DNA of 64,000 bases, from NCBI GenBank assembly GCA_028752905.1, contig JAQNBH010000011.1, forward strand, positions 2,765,303-2,829,302, given 5' to 3'. Shown piece after piece: positions 24,030 through 34,804 of this stretch; within the stretch, counting starts at the first letter, position 1; each line of letters begins with the position of its first letter. The notes beneath the pieces were generated by a model. That model made no database searches. It was not told the DNA's origin and saw only the letters and a program-made list of their open reading frames with translations. A program made the position numbers and the translations under genes. Source of the stretch: Cladorhizidae sp. MBARI D1340-BT2 (Eukaryota > Porifera > Demospongiae > Poecilosclerida > Cladorhizidae).

Positions 24030-26194
24030 GATTAGAAATTGATCAACTGAATCCACGAAGAAAAATACAGTGACCCAAATTGTTTTGGCTGAGTGACATA
24101 CAATGTAAGCAGTAATATATCTTTTGCCAGCTTAATATTTTCACCAATAATTCAGCCAGCATAGTTATTTATGTTCTTAAGAAAAGGACCACCAGAGTGC
24201 TGGTTGTAATGTTGGTAAGGAAGAAAATGTTTTCAATTTACTCTTAATTTCTGTCATTGATTAAACTATTTGTGTTGCTTTGCTTCATTTATTTATGCTC
24301 CATTTGTTTCTTGTGTGCAAAACACAGAGAGCTTGCACAAGAATTATTAGTGTGAAGTAGTATACTTGTCATGATCTATTACTTTTGAACCTGCACAGTA
24401 CAAGTTTAAGGCTTTACACTCAGTATCCTAATGGACAAGGTAAGGCAGGAGTATAATAAAAAAGATTTTGTGTTGTTTTGTGACAAGCCCCAATAAGATT
24501 TGTGTAGAAAGGATCTGAAATATACACAGGTCAAGAGCATGAAGTTTACTATCAACCATGTGACTTCCCTTGGCACTGACCATGGAAGAACAGCACTCCA
24601 TCAACTAGATACTGTATTTGCAAGGTAAAATATCCATGACTATTTCCTCCCAAGAGTCTGTGACAAGTACAGACCTATCCATTAACCTTATATTTGATTG
24701 TGCACAAGAGTGACAAGACAGAGTTACTCAAACATGATACTTCAAAAACTAAAGTGTGAATGACCTTTCATTATTGTGACTGGTGCTGAATCCCATAAAG
24801 AATATTCCATGTCTACTTTGTAGTGTCATACATAGCATAATGGAAGTGCAAAGTGTGATTTTGTATTGATGGAGAAATATGCACACACTCACTCGTCCCC
24901 TCCCCCCACACACACACACATGATGGACAACATGAATATCTATTTGTCTTTGTCTGTGTCAGGCCTCAGTCTGCAAAGAACGAACATGAATATATAAATA
25001 GAACTAGAACTCATGATCGCGGGCTATCAACACATAGGACAATCATGATATCTCACACTCTTAGTTAAGTCCTGTAGTAATTCTACTACTCTCACACTGT
25101 TATCAACACCTGAAAGCCTGGCTGCAAGGGTATTTTAGGCAGTCTCATCCTATCTTCATATTCTACTACTCGCCTGTTGTTTTAATATAAGCTACTTAAG
25201 ATCTAAAACTCTTTTGTCAAGCTTGGGGTTTAGCTAAAAGAAGTTAGGAAGAGACTCTGTGGTGGCAGTGAATTACCAAGGTTCGTATATGTTTGGTTGG
25301 AGACTCTAACACTGGCGAAGGGTATGAAAATATCCAAAAGAACCTTTCAAGGAAATATTTGGCATTCTATATTATTGTGCCTAAAGGTGGCTTTCAAATT
25401 ATCGGGAATATTGTGGTGAGGAACAGTCGGACAGCCATTGGCAATGACATCATGATGAGTACCTGCCTTGTTAATGCTCTGGCTGCATTTCACCAGTGAG
25501 AGGCTGCTAGCTGTACTCTATGCGCACATCATAAAATACATCAGTTATATTGATTTTAAGATCCTAGCATTCCTTGTACAGGAAGCTGCACTTTGGAAAT
25601 GATAGTGAATGAGACACATAAGATCACGGAGTGCATGTCATGGCAGACTTATGTATTTGTAAGTCTGTCAGCCAACTTGATGGCACGCCATGATTCTGAT
25701 TGTACTAGGAAGCACTTCCTTTCGCATTTGCAACTGTTGATGTACCTGTTGCTCCCTCAATGAATACATGTCCATTTTAACTTGTAATTGATTGGACATG
25801 ATTAATAAGTGTGCGTAATCAGGAAACTGGACTGTAATAAGACCTGGCTGATTGGCTTGGCATGGCAGCCAAATACTTACCTTGGATGATTATTCAGTCC
25901 CCCCTTGTCATCCCAACATCCAAATACCAAACCTGTGGCACAGCTGCTGCTCTATTGCCTAGGGAGATGGCTGCAATGGGGAGAGAGATACACCATTATT
26001 GGGTTTCAACAATTACAGTAAGTTCTAGGGCCATGTAAATATTAACATGAAAACATAAAACAATTAGCATGGGGGTATAGGAGCCAATTTGAGTTTGGGG
26101 AAGGGAAAGAGAGAACTATGCAGCTTTGTGGTTTGATCTTTATCTGAGCCCTCCATCTCTGTGGACCCCCTGAGATGACTAGGCATGGCAAGAT

Positions 26195-26228
<34 letters not shown>

Positions 26229-26708
26229 GGGGAATTAAAGCAAACCAGTGTTTAAAAAGTATATTCAAGACTTGTATTTAATTTTGTAATGGACATAAGG
26301 GATGCTTTGACTATGATTCTGCTTACACACAGACACAAGTGCATGTGCGCACTTACCAACAGGCAGGCTCGCACACATGCAAAGTAAGGTCTCAATTGAC
26401 GTATATATATACGGATCAAAAGAGGGATGAGGTTTCGTCTATCCATGGTTTTGCTTAACAAAGAGAAAGCAATCATCTGCTATCACCCATTCAAACAGCA
26501 TTTCCAAAGGAAAATAAACTTTCCATTTTCAGAGAATCCTCACTGGGAGGCCCTCATTCACCCAACCCCCCCCCCCCCCCACTACAACGTCAGAAGTAGC
26601 TACACTTTCAAAAGCCGCTCATGCAATTTTCTGATGTTTAGAGATTGAGCTTCTCCAACTCAGAATTGGCTCTTCCGCCCCAGCGTACTAGCCTGCCAAC
26701 AAGGAAAG
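24030..26708. other. Upstream segment of unit 2, no gene found
   Basis: This block is repeated inverted at 53376-55950 before receptor C. ORFs such as 25293-25499 are not kept in the other copy, where indels differ. A 29-base poly-G run lies at 26197-26225, where the other copy has only a few Gs, and a poly-C run at 26569-26580. The region may hold distal regulatory sequence, but nothing specific can be named. Confidence 0.45.
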
Positions 26709-26931
26709 AACAGGAAGTAAAATTTGTATTGGGAAGTGCCAAACCGTCGTGGCACTTCCGCCCCTTCGTCGTAATGATTATGAAAAAATACGTGCTGAGC
26801 TTTGCGTAATTAATTGTTTGGTAGGTAGCTAGAAAGTAGGATGAGATTTGTTCTAGGTGTGTTTAGCTAATACTTTCATTCTCTTGCGTGACCATAACCT
26901 TCATTAAGTACCTAGAGCGGCTATATCTGGA
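26709..26931 (+). promoter_or_regulatory. 5' flank and presumed promoter/5' UTR of receptor B
   Basis: It matches 1-243 closely, with two deletions near the middle (the repeated AGCTAG stretch and the TCTGAAGATTAG stretch). The final 60 bases before the ATG are nearly the same in both. No promoter motif is certain. Confidence 0.45.
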
Positions 26932-29903
26932 ATGATTGGACACTCTTTCTTAAATATTTCTGGTCCAATGCTGGTTTTAACTATCCTAACCCTCTGCTTT
27001 GCCTCACTACAACAAGAAACCATATTTGGCTTTTCCTACCCATCAGAAGTCATCAACCCTACTGGTGGTAGAATACAAGGAGCCAGAAACCGAAGCCGTA
27101 AGGACTTTGTGATTGGTGGGCTCTTTCCCATTCACACATCAGTAGATGGTGGTGGGGCTTGCGGGGCAGTAAGGTTGGAGAGAGGAGTGGAGAGGATGGA
27201 AGGCATGTTGTATGCCATTGACGAGATCAATGCTGACGAATATTTATTGAAGGGACTCATCCTTGGCTATGATATCAGAGACACATGCTCTAGTCCGAAT
27301 ATTGGCCTGGATGAGACTGTGGACTTGGTGATTAGTAGCAGTCAGCTGGGCATCGGGAACTGTGCTGCAGGAAGCTTGACTGGTTTGAATGCGACAGTGT
27401 TGGAGGAGGATTTCTTGGATGCCCCTACATCTGGGATTGTTGGAGCTGCTTCTAGTCGTGTAAGTGTTCCAGTGGCAAGCCTGGTCCGACTCTTTAAGAC
27501 CCCTCAGGTTAGCTACGCCTCATCTTCAGACCTTTTGAGTAACAGGGATCGCTATGGTTTTTTCTATCGTACAACTCCTACGGATAGGTTGCAAGCCCAA
27601 GCAATGGTTGATCTACTGGTCTTCTTCAATTGGACATATATTTCCACTATATATTCCCGAAACACATACGGTGAGCCAGGCATTGATGAAATTCACACTT
27701 TGGCAAGACAAAGGGGGATTTGTATTGATCTAGATGTAGGAATTGATGATGATTTCTCTGATGAAAAGTTCTTTGGCCTTGCTGAAAAACTTAACAAATC
27801 AGTGGCTAATGTCGTCATTCTATTTACATCACAAGATAGTGCAGATAACCTTTTTAAGCACCTTAATCCAATGTCCTCAAAAAAGTTCACCTGGATAGCC
27901 AGTGATTCATGGGCACATTCACTTTCTTTGGCCAATAATCATAACAGCACTGTAGCTGGTATGATTGGATTTGTCCCTCTCACCGAACACCTGCAGAGCT
28001 TTCATGAGTATTTTTCCAAACTCACCCTGAAAAGCAACAGTCGCAATCCGTGGTTTGAGGAATACTTCTCTGCAGTTATGAACTGCACCAGTGATGAGAG
28101 TTCAAACAAGAAGGCACCTTGCGACAGAAATCTTAGCGTTTCTGAACTGCAGAGTTATGAGCAGGGCAAAAAGATACCTTTGGTTGTGGATGCTGTTTAT
28201 ACATATGCACATGCTCTGCAGAACTTCCTCACAGCAAATTGTGAGCAGCCAATCCAATGGTTCAGCAACAACAGGACATGTCTGAACCAGGCAAGGGAAC
28301 TAAATGGCAGTTCATTGCTAGAGTACATTAAAATGGTGGATTTTATCAGTCCCACAGGGAACAGGATTGTCTTTGATAGTCAGGGCAATGTAGAGGGAAG
28401 GTATGAGATTTTAAATTACCAAGCTGTCTTTACTGGTGAAGAGGAAGGAACTAAGCAGACACAGTTTGTTTTCAAGCGAGTGGGAATATGGGACAGCTCT
28501 GTGGCCAAAGAGTCTAGCCTGCAACTTTTTCGAGAGATACCCTTTCAGTTTGGTCTTGACACTGCCAGTGAGCAAGTGTTAACCTCTCCACCAGTGTCAC
28601 AGTGTGGCAGGTGCAGTCCTGGCCAGTTTCGACGATTAGTCCAGTCCTCTTGCTGTGGCTTCTGTGACCCCTGCCTTGGGAAATTCTTCTCCAGTGACCC
28701 TCTGGCCCTTAACTGCAGCAAATGTGAGAATGAGAGCTGGGGGAATAATCCCATGAATGGAAGCAGTGGTTGTGTAGCTCTAAAGCAATCTTTCCTGACT
28801 TTCAACCATCCTTACTCCATTATTATCATGATCATTGCCCTTACAGGGTTGGTAGCAGTGGCCTTCACCTCAGTAGTTTTTATTATGTTCTGGAATACGC
28901 CAGTGGTCAAGTCCTCAGGCCGAGAGCAGATGATTCTACTTCTGTTGGGCATCACACTCAGCTTCTTTTCTGCCTTCTTCTATGTTTCAAAGCCTAAGGC
29001 TGTCATCTGTGGTATCCAGAGGTGGATTCTCTGGACCAGCTTTGCAATTATGTTCAGTGCTCTTTTGGTCAAGATTGTGCGAGTGGCTCGCATCTTCCTG
29101 CAGAAGGTAAAGCTAAATCGACCACGTTTCACAGAGCCTCAGTACCAGGTATTATTCACTGTGGTCCTGGTCTTGTTTCAGTGGCTGATTCTGGTTATTT
29201 CCACTTCCGTTGATCACCCAGAAGTAATGAGAGAGACCCGACGGAACACAGAGATGCCAAATGCCTTTCCCACAGTGGTAATTACATGTTTGTTGGATAG
29301 AACCATTTTTCTGATCCTGTCTGCAAGCTATGAGACAATCCTCATTGGCCTCTGTACCATCTTTGGTGCACTAAGCTTCAACTACCCAGATAATTTCAAT
29401 GAGGCCAGGTATGTGGCACTCTGCACCATCTCCATCCTTGTGATCTGGATTGCTTTCATCATCACTTTCTTTGCCACTCGGACCATGCAAGAGTTACAGA
29501 ACATTGCCATCTCACTGGCGGTGGTGATGTCAGGATTTGCAGTCCTCCTTTCTATTTTCGGTCACAAGCTCTTCATTATTCTCTTCAAACCAGAACGGAA
29601 CAGTCTTAGTTGGACGAAGAGCCTTACGAATGATGGTTCTGGCGTAAATACTGTTAGTATGTCATTAAGGAAGATGAGCAGTGAGTAGTAAATCATGTGT
29701 CCAACATTCATAAATTTATTGGCTATATCTTTGCTTTTACAGAAATATCAAGGCTATCGTTCTTCATGAAAGTTGACGATGATCCGAAACCTGTTGCTGC
29801 TTCTGAAACTGAAATCGAGAAAGCTGTTGGTGATGGCAAAGGCGAGGACCAAGTTGTAAGAAATCACGATCATCAACCACAGGTGGACCATTCGTTACAA
29901 TGA
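26932..29903 (+). CDS. Class C GPCR, metabotropic-glutamate-receptor-like (receptor B), two exons
   Basis: Exon 1 is 26932-29680 and exon 2 is 29743-29903, giving 969 residues. It has the same length as receptor A in exon 1, with about 32 substitutions by eye in 918 aligned residues and no indels. Signal peptide, Venus flytrap, nine-cysteine domain and seven membrane segments are all intact. Differences from A include S197-region identity kept, N398D, T472I, K536I, L537P, L590P and L749F. The tail is three residues longer than in A (AVGDGKGED for AGKGED). A 62-bp intron separates the tail. The putative glutamate contacts R88, D218, Y246, D325 and K413/K414 are unchanged, so A and B probably sense the same or very similar ligands. 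A common upstream block suggests similar regulation. Confidence 0.93.
29681..29742 (+). other. 62-bp intron in receptor B
   Basis: The donor GTGAGTAG and acceptor TTTTACAG are at the same phase 1 position as in receptor A. One base is missing inside the intron compared with A. Splicing bypasses the TAG at 29686-29688. Confidence 0.85.
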
Positions 29904-29924
29904 TGTCTAACCTTTAAGAATTAT

Positions 29925-30030
29925 ACCTAGAGCATTAATGTTAACCCTTAAAAATTGTACATGTAGTATTGATGTTAACCCTTAAGTATTGTACCTATGT
30001 TATTGATGTGAATTGAGCATATAGTATTGT
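29925..30030 (+). repeat. 3' UTR minisatellite after receptor B
   Basis: Three to four units of GATGTTAACCCTTAA with TTGTACATGTAGTATT, fewer than after receptor A. Confidence 0.75.
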
Positions 30031-30220
30031 GCCATTTCTCATTTGGTAGCTAAAACTTTAAAAAGTTCTGTGTTAACCTTTTGACATTGCACGATGTGAC
30101 CTTTCCCCCTCCTTTTTGATTTTCTTCTTCCCTTCCTTCTTTTTGATGATTTCCTTATATAATCACCACATTTTAAAGGAACGTCATGTGATTGGCATGC
30201 ATGAGTAAAGAGAAGGGAAC

Positions 30221-30226
30221 AATAAA
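30221..30226 (+). promoter_or_regulatory. Candidate polyadenylation signal of receptor B
   Basis: AATAAA lies in the same conserved block as that of receptor A. Confidence 0.5.
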
Positions 30227-30307
30227 TGAATCACTAGTTGTATAATACATCACATAATCAAGCTAATAGCCGTTTATAGTTGGCAGGTGTGGCAATATGT
30301 ATACTAT

Positions 30308-30621
30308 CAATGAACTCTCAGTTGACATAATAACATTAAAATCACTTTCTCAGTAATCAACTTCAAATTTTATTCACTTGACGTTTCGACTAGATGCTCC
30401 TGATGAAGACTAGAGCATCTAGTCGAAATGTCGAGTGAATAACATTTGAAGTTTATTATTGAGAAAGTGATTTTAATGTTATTATGTCAACTGAGGAGTT
30501 TATTTAAGGGAAACCTCTGGTAGCCATACCCAGGATTCCTGATGAAGACTAGAGCATCTAGTTGAAACGTCGAGTGAATAAAATTTGTAGTTGATTATTG
30601 AGAAGGTGATTTTAATGTTAA
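30308..30621. mobile_element. Palindromic element with hammerhead-like cores (unit 2 copy, uninterrupted)
   Basis: This 314-bp copy is flanked by exact 14-bp duplications AATATGTATACTAT (30294-30307 and 30622-30635). The palindrome runs to about 30498. Its arms around the core are CACTTGACG and TGTCGAGTG. The first core is CCTGATGA (30399-30406) and GAAA (30425-30428); the second, on the direct-repeat arm, is CCTGATGA (30538-30545) and GAAA (30564-30567). Stem II would be GACTAG with CTAGTC. No ORF is present. Unit 3 keeps the unoccupied target at about 49637-49652. Confidence 0.7.
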
Positions 30622-30782
30622 AATATGTATACTATGGTTAGATATTATGTTGACTTAATTAATGGTGACTCATGACTTTATTGACTACAGATTGGTCCAA
30701 AGGATGGGCATTAATTAAAAAATTATGTCAAAACCAACAAAGTGCACCACAATTTGTAAAAGATAAATATGCTGATTGTGGT

Positions 30783-30830
30783 CACACACACACATACACC
30801 ACACAAACACAAACACACAAACACACACAC
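30783..30830 (+). repeat. (CA)n microsatellite, unit 2
   Basis: Orthologous position to 6136-6189, with a different interruption pattern. Confidence 0.85.
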
Positions 30831-30929
30831 ACCACACTGTGGTCAGACTTTACTCGGCACTTGACTATCCCACTACAAAAAAACACAGACATCTTTAACA
30901 CTTGACTTAATCTTTACAACTTGTATATT

Positions 30930-31085
30930 GGAACCAATCCCTACTTATGCTTATATATAGAAACAAACTACTGTACTACTACTACTACTTACATATTAGA
31001 ACAAACTACTAGTACTACTGGAACAAACTAGCTACTTATATTGGAGCCAACGTATGCTACTACTACTTATTGGAACAAAGTATAC
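30930..31085 (+). repeat. Short TATATTGGAACAAA/CTA minisatellite, unit 2
   Basis: Counterpart of 6290-6440, differing in number of CTA triplets and units. Confidence 0.6.
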
Positions 31086-31109
31086 AGCTGCTCTCCAATT
31101 TAAGGTGAT

Positions 31110-33218
31110 AGAAAGACAGTCACAGCCTTGAGCTTTTTGTCAGCACTCAAGAAAACAAGAGGAATCACCAAGGAGAGTTAGACTCCTAAGATGAATTGGG
31201 GCCTATTCCAGGAACTATGTCTGAGCAAGAGGACACCCAATTTAAAACCACTGTAAGCTTATCAGGTTCAAATGGCCAGAATGCCACACCAGAAGATGTA
31301 GGATGTTCAGCACAGTGTTATAGCAGTGAAGAGAAAGCCTTTCGGCCAAATGATAAGATTAGACTGAAATTATTAAGCATGAAAAGAAGAAACTTTCAGG
31401 ACTTAGTCTGTGGGTATTTTGCTGTCGATATGCTGCCAGGCACAAATGTTTACATTCAGTAAATATGCAGAGAAAGTATTAACTGAAAGTGGTTTCCAAA
31501 ATTGGAAAAAAGGGTTTAAATCTCACAAAAGGCTGTCTCACAAAGAGGCCAAAATGAACTAGATAGCTCAAGGAAGACATACAATTGAGAACCAGTTAAA
31601 GTGATCAATTAAACGATTGCAACGAATGCAAAGAGGAGGTCTTTTAAAGCAAATGAAGGGAATACAATTTTTTGCTCGTCAATTAATAGCCATACTGAGT
31701 CAGAAGGAAATATGAAGCAACTCATTCTAATGTGGGGCCTTAAATATGAAGTGGTCAAAACCTGGTTAAGGAGAATGGCTACATTGTTTTCAAACAGTGA
31801 ATGAGATTATTTCGATTTGCTATGCAGCATATTTAAAAAATGTAGGCCCTGCATGGTTTTCAGTTATTGCAAGATGAAGCAACTGATGTGTGCAATATTG
31901 AACAGCTGTTATCAATACTCTGGGTGATTGATCGGTACAAAGTTCTTGAAGATCCTGTAGGCTTATTCCGAGTACATGATACAAAAACTGAGACCTTGTT
32001 TACAATGTTTAATGATCTCCTTATAACGTGTAGCCTTCCATTACATACATGTCAGGGGCAAGCATAATTATGATGGTGCAGCCAATATTCTAGTGAAATA
32101 AACAGATGCACTGCATGATTTTTAAATGAAAATCCGGAAGCCATACTTGTGCACTGTTTTGCCCATTCTTAGAATTTGTGTCTTCAGGGAATTGGAAGGA
32201 CGATAGTATGTGTAAGAGATGAACTGGGAACAGTGAAGGAAATTGGAAAACTAATTTTAGTTTCACCTAAACTATCTGCTCCAGAAAGTATGAGAGTGCA
32301 AGCCTAAAGTTGTTTTGCTTGACAAGGTGGACTGCTCAAATCTCAGCAATTGATGCTATTCCCAAAGACTAGGGTGTGCTTTTATAGACGTTAGAAGAAA
32401 TTCATGCAAACACCCATGATGAGAAAGGTATGAAAGCAAATGGTTTGCAGCAGTCGCTAGAAAAGTTCTATTTGGCCTCATGCTCTGTCACTGATTGTTG
32501 AGTATAACTAAAGAAAAACATAAGAATTCAAGATGGTCTAGCTACTGTTGAAATAGCAAAGAAATTTTTCGATTGTATCAGATCTGAGGAGGAGCCCAAT
32601 CAATACACTATGAAGAATTCTCTGAGAATAGGGTATTGGGCAGCCAGTGCTACATATGAGTAAGAAACAATCTTCACATTCATTTGACTGTGGGAGTGAA
32701 TTCCATCCCATCAGTTCAATTGAGTGAAGGCTGTGTATATACTATATTATGAAGCCTGTGATCTACTATCTTGGTGAATTTCAAAATTGCTTTGTAAGTA
32801 AACAGATTCCATCAGTGGTGTCAATAGAGCAAGCACTTATGAGGGCAGTAAGCAAGAAAGATTATCAAGAGTGAAGGGGAAAAATTATTGGGAGCGCGTA
32901 CTTCAAAAATGGTGTAGATACGAGTTAAAGGTTCAGTTAGCACTTCTTCCCGACATCATAAAGGGCACAGAAGTAAACTGTTACTTCAGTACCCACTGTG
33001 TGAAGCCATGAACAGCAATGAGCTATTTAAAGAAATGTTACCTGCTCTACATAACTGCTTCTCCTCTATCTCACCACACCCACCTAATCTGTTATAGCTG
33101 AAAGGACATTTTACTCCTCTAAGCATCTCTTCACACTTACTTACATTCAACCACAACTGAAAAATGTTAGACTACTTCATGTGCACAAATAATTTACAGA
33201 CTAATTTCTGTAGCTAGT
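31110..33218 (+). pseudogene. Older hAT transposase pseudogene, unit 2
   Basis: This is the copy of 6465-8690. Recognisable pieces include LLQDEATDVCNIEQLL at about 31865-31915 and LFCLTRWTA near 32310. Many indels differ from unit 1, confirming that no copy is under coding constraint. The C-terminal end is cut by the nested insertion at 33219; the sequence resumes at 40521. Confidence 0.8.
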
Positions 33219-33311
33219 CACTGTAGGCCAGAACCCCCCTCTTTCAACTTGCACAAAAGCTGGTAAGGTAAGTACGTCACGTGGGCTTGTTTTTCTGAGC
33301 GGAGTTGGTAG

Positions 33312-34382
33312 GTGAGCAAGAGAAAGTTACCGTTTGGCAACCCTAGCGGGCTTCTGAAATATTTCAAAAGGGTGGTAGAAGTCGAAGAAGAGCCAGGACA
33401 GAACCCCGTTGGGCAGCAAGACACTCTGCGTATTCACATTTCTATGGATGTTATATTTATGGTCACTGCTTTCGAAGGAATAGGACTTGGATTGCACATT
33501 GAATGTTTAGTAATGCTGTGTGGGATTATGAGTCAAGAAGCAAAGCCACTTCTCTTTTGCATGCTCTCACAGAATTTGAGTTTATTATTGTTTTCCTGAT
33601 TATTTCACATGTGGCTGGCATTACAGTGAAGTTACAGAGTACAATACTCGGTGTAGTTCAGGCATTTCAGCAGATTGATGGTGTTTTATCGGTAATATGG
33701 ACTAATATAAATAATGAATTTCATAAAAGATATATACATGCTGAAAGAATGGCGTCATCAGTGAATGTACAGCCCAGGAACTGCGAAAGTCAGAGAAACA
33801 GGCCTAATGTAGTGACAAGTACAATTGAGGAGTGGCTTAAAATATATGTGGCTCTCCACTTTGTTGACCATATAATGTGACTTGAGACTCGATTCTCACC
33901 ATTATCCAAAATTTCATCCTCTTTGCTATGTCTTGTCCCTTCTATTTTGTGTACGAAGAACGATGTAAATTTTTGTGATAGTGTGGATGTTTATTGTAGT
34001 GATTTGCCATCACCTGAGCTTTTTGACCAAGAACTTGGCCGTTGGAAAGAAAGTTTAGTCTGCATGCCTGCTTCAGAAAGGCCCAGTACTTGTGCTATAT
34101 ACTGCCCTGAAAGAGTGTGATCAACTTTGGTTCCCCAGTGTATACACCTTATTGAAGATTGCTTGCACCATTCCCGTCACCTCCTGTGAATATGAACGAA
34201 ATGCTAGTATCGTACGCAGATTACGTAATTTTATGAGATGTAGTATGACCGAAGATCGATTGACATCTCGGGCGTTGATGCATATAAATTACCAGCATAA
34301 CATTGATCTAGATCAGGTCGTGGATCTTTTTTCCAGGCTGCACCCAAGGCGGTTGTACTTGAGCAGTGTATTTCTGGATTGA
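33312..34382 (+). pseudogene. Internally deleted hAT transposase (P52rIPK/ZMYM-like), nested
   Basis: An N-terminal start MSKRKLPFGNPSGLLKYF (33312) is typical of the family. The zinc finger and DUF4371 parts are missing. The frame resumes at 33503 with a region including WDYESRSKATSLLHALTEFEF, HVAGITVKLQ and NEFHKRYIHAERMA. The last part (34092-34382) holds the hAT dimerisation domain: PVTSCEYERNASIVRRLRNF, then MTEDRLTSRALMHIN and VVDLFSRLHPRRL. Frame breaks lie near 33500, 33880 and 34100. This looks like a non-autonomous derivative that would depend on another copy's enzyme. Confidence 0.75.
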
Positions 34383-34804
34383 TCACAGATTACCCATTTT
34401 ACCTGAAGCTCCTGTACCTGAGCTTCTGCCTTTCATCCTGAACTTCATGATGATGATGATTGTCTTTCCAATGTTTTGCAATTGACAGTTTTTAATGCAC
34501 ATCATATGAACAGACTACATTATAATTGTTTATTTATATTGATTTATATTTATTTGTATATTAATATATAGAAGGAAAGAAGGGGGGGGGGGAAATATAT
34601 ATATATATAGTTGTGCCTGGCCACCATTTGTTTTGTTTGTTTTATTATTATATTTATTATTATTTTTATACATATGATAAACAGACATAATTATGATAAA
34701 CAGGCAATATCAGAGTCCATAATATCAGAGTCCATTCACACCTAATTAAGTCATTCGAATTATAATTAATAAATGATAATAATAATTATAAGTAGTCGGA
34801 CGCT
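34383..34804. other. AT-rich stretch between the hAT fragment and retrotransposon a
   Basis: Low-complexity ATT/TAT runs and a GGGGGGGGG tract at about 34582. On the minus strand this is the expected place of the 3' tail of retrotransposon a. No gene seen. Confidence 0.5.

Noticed and set aside
25293..25499. 68-codon ORF starting MVGDSNTG
   Set aside because: The inverted paralogous copy near 54.9 kb does not keep the frame and no domain is recognised.
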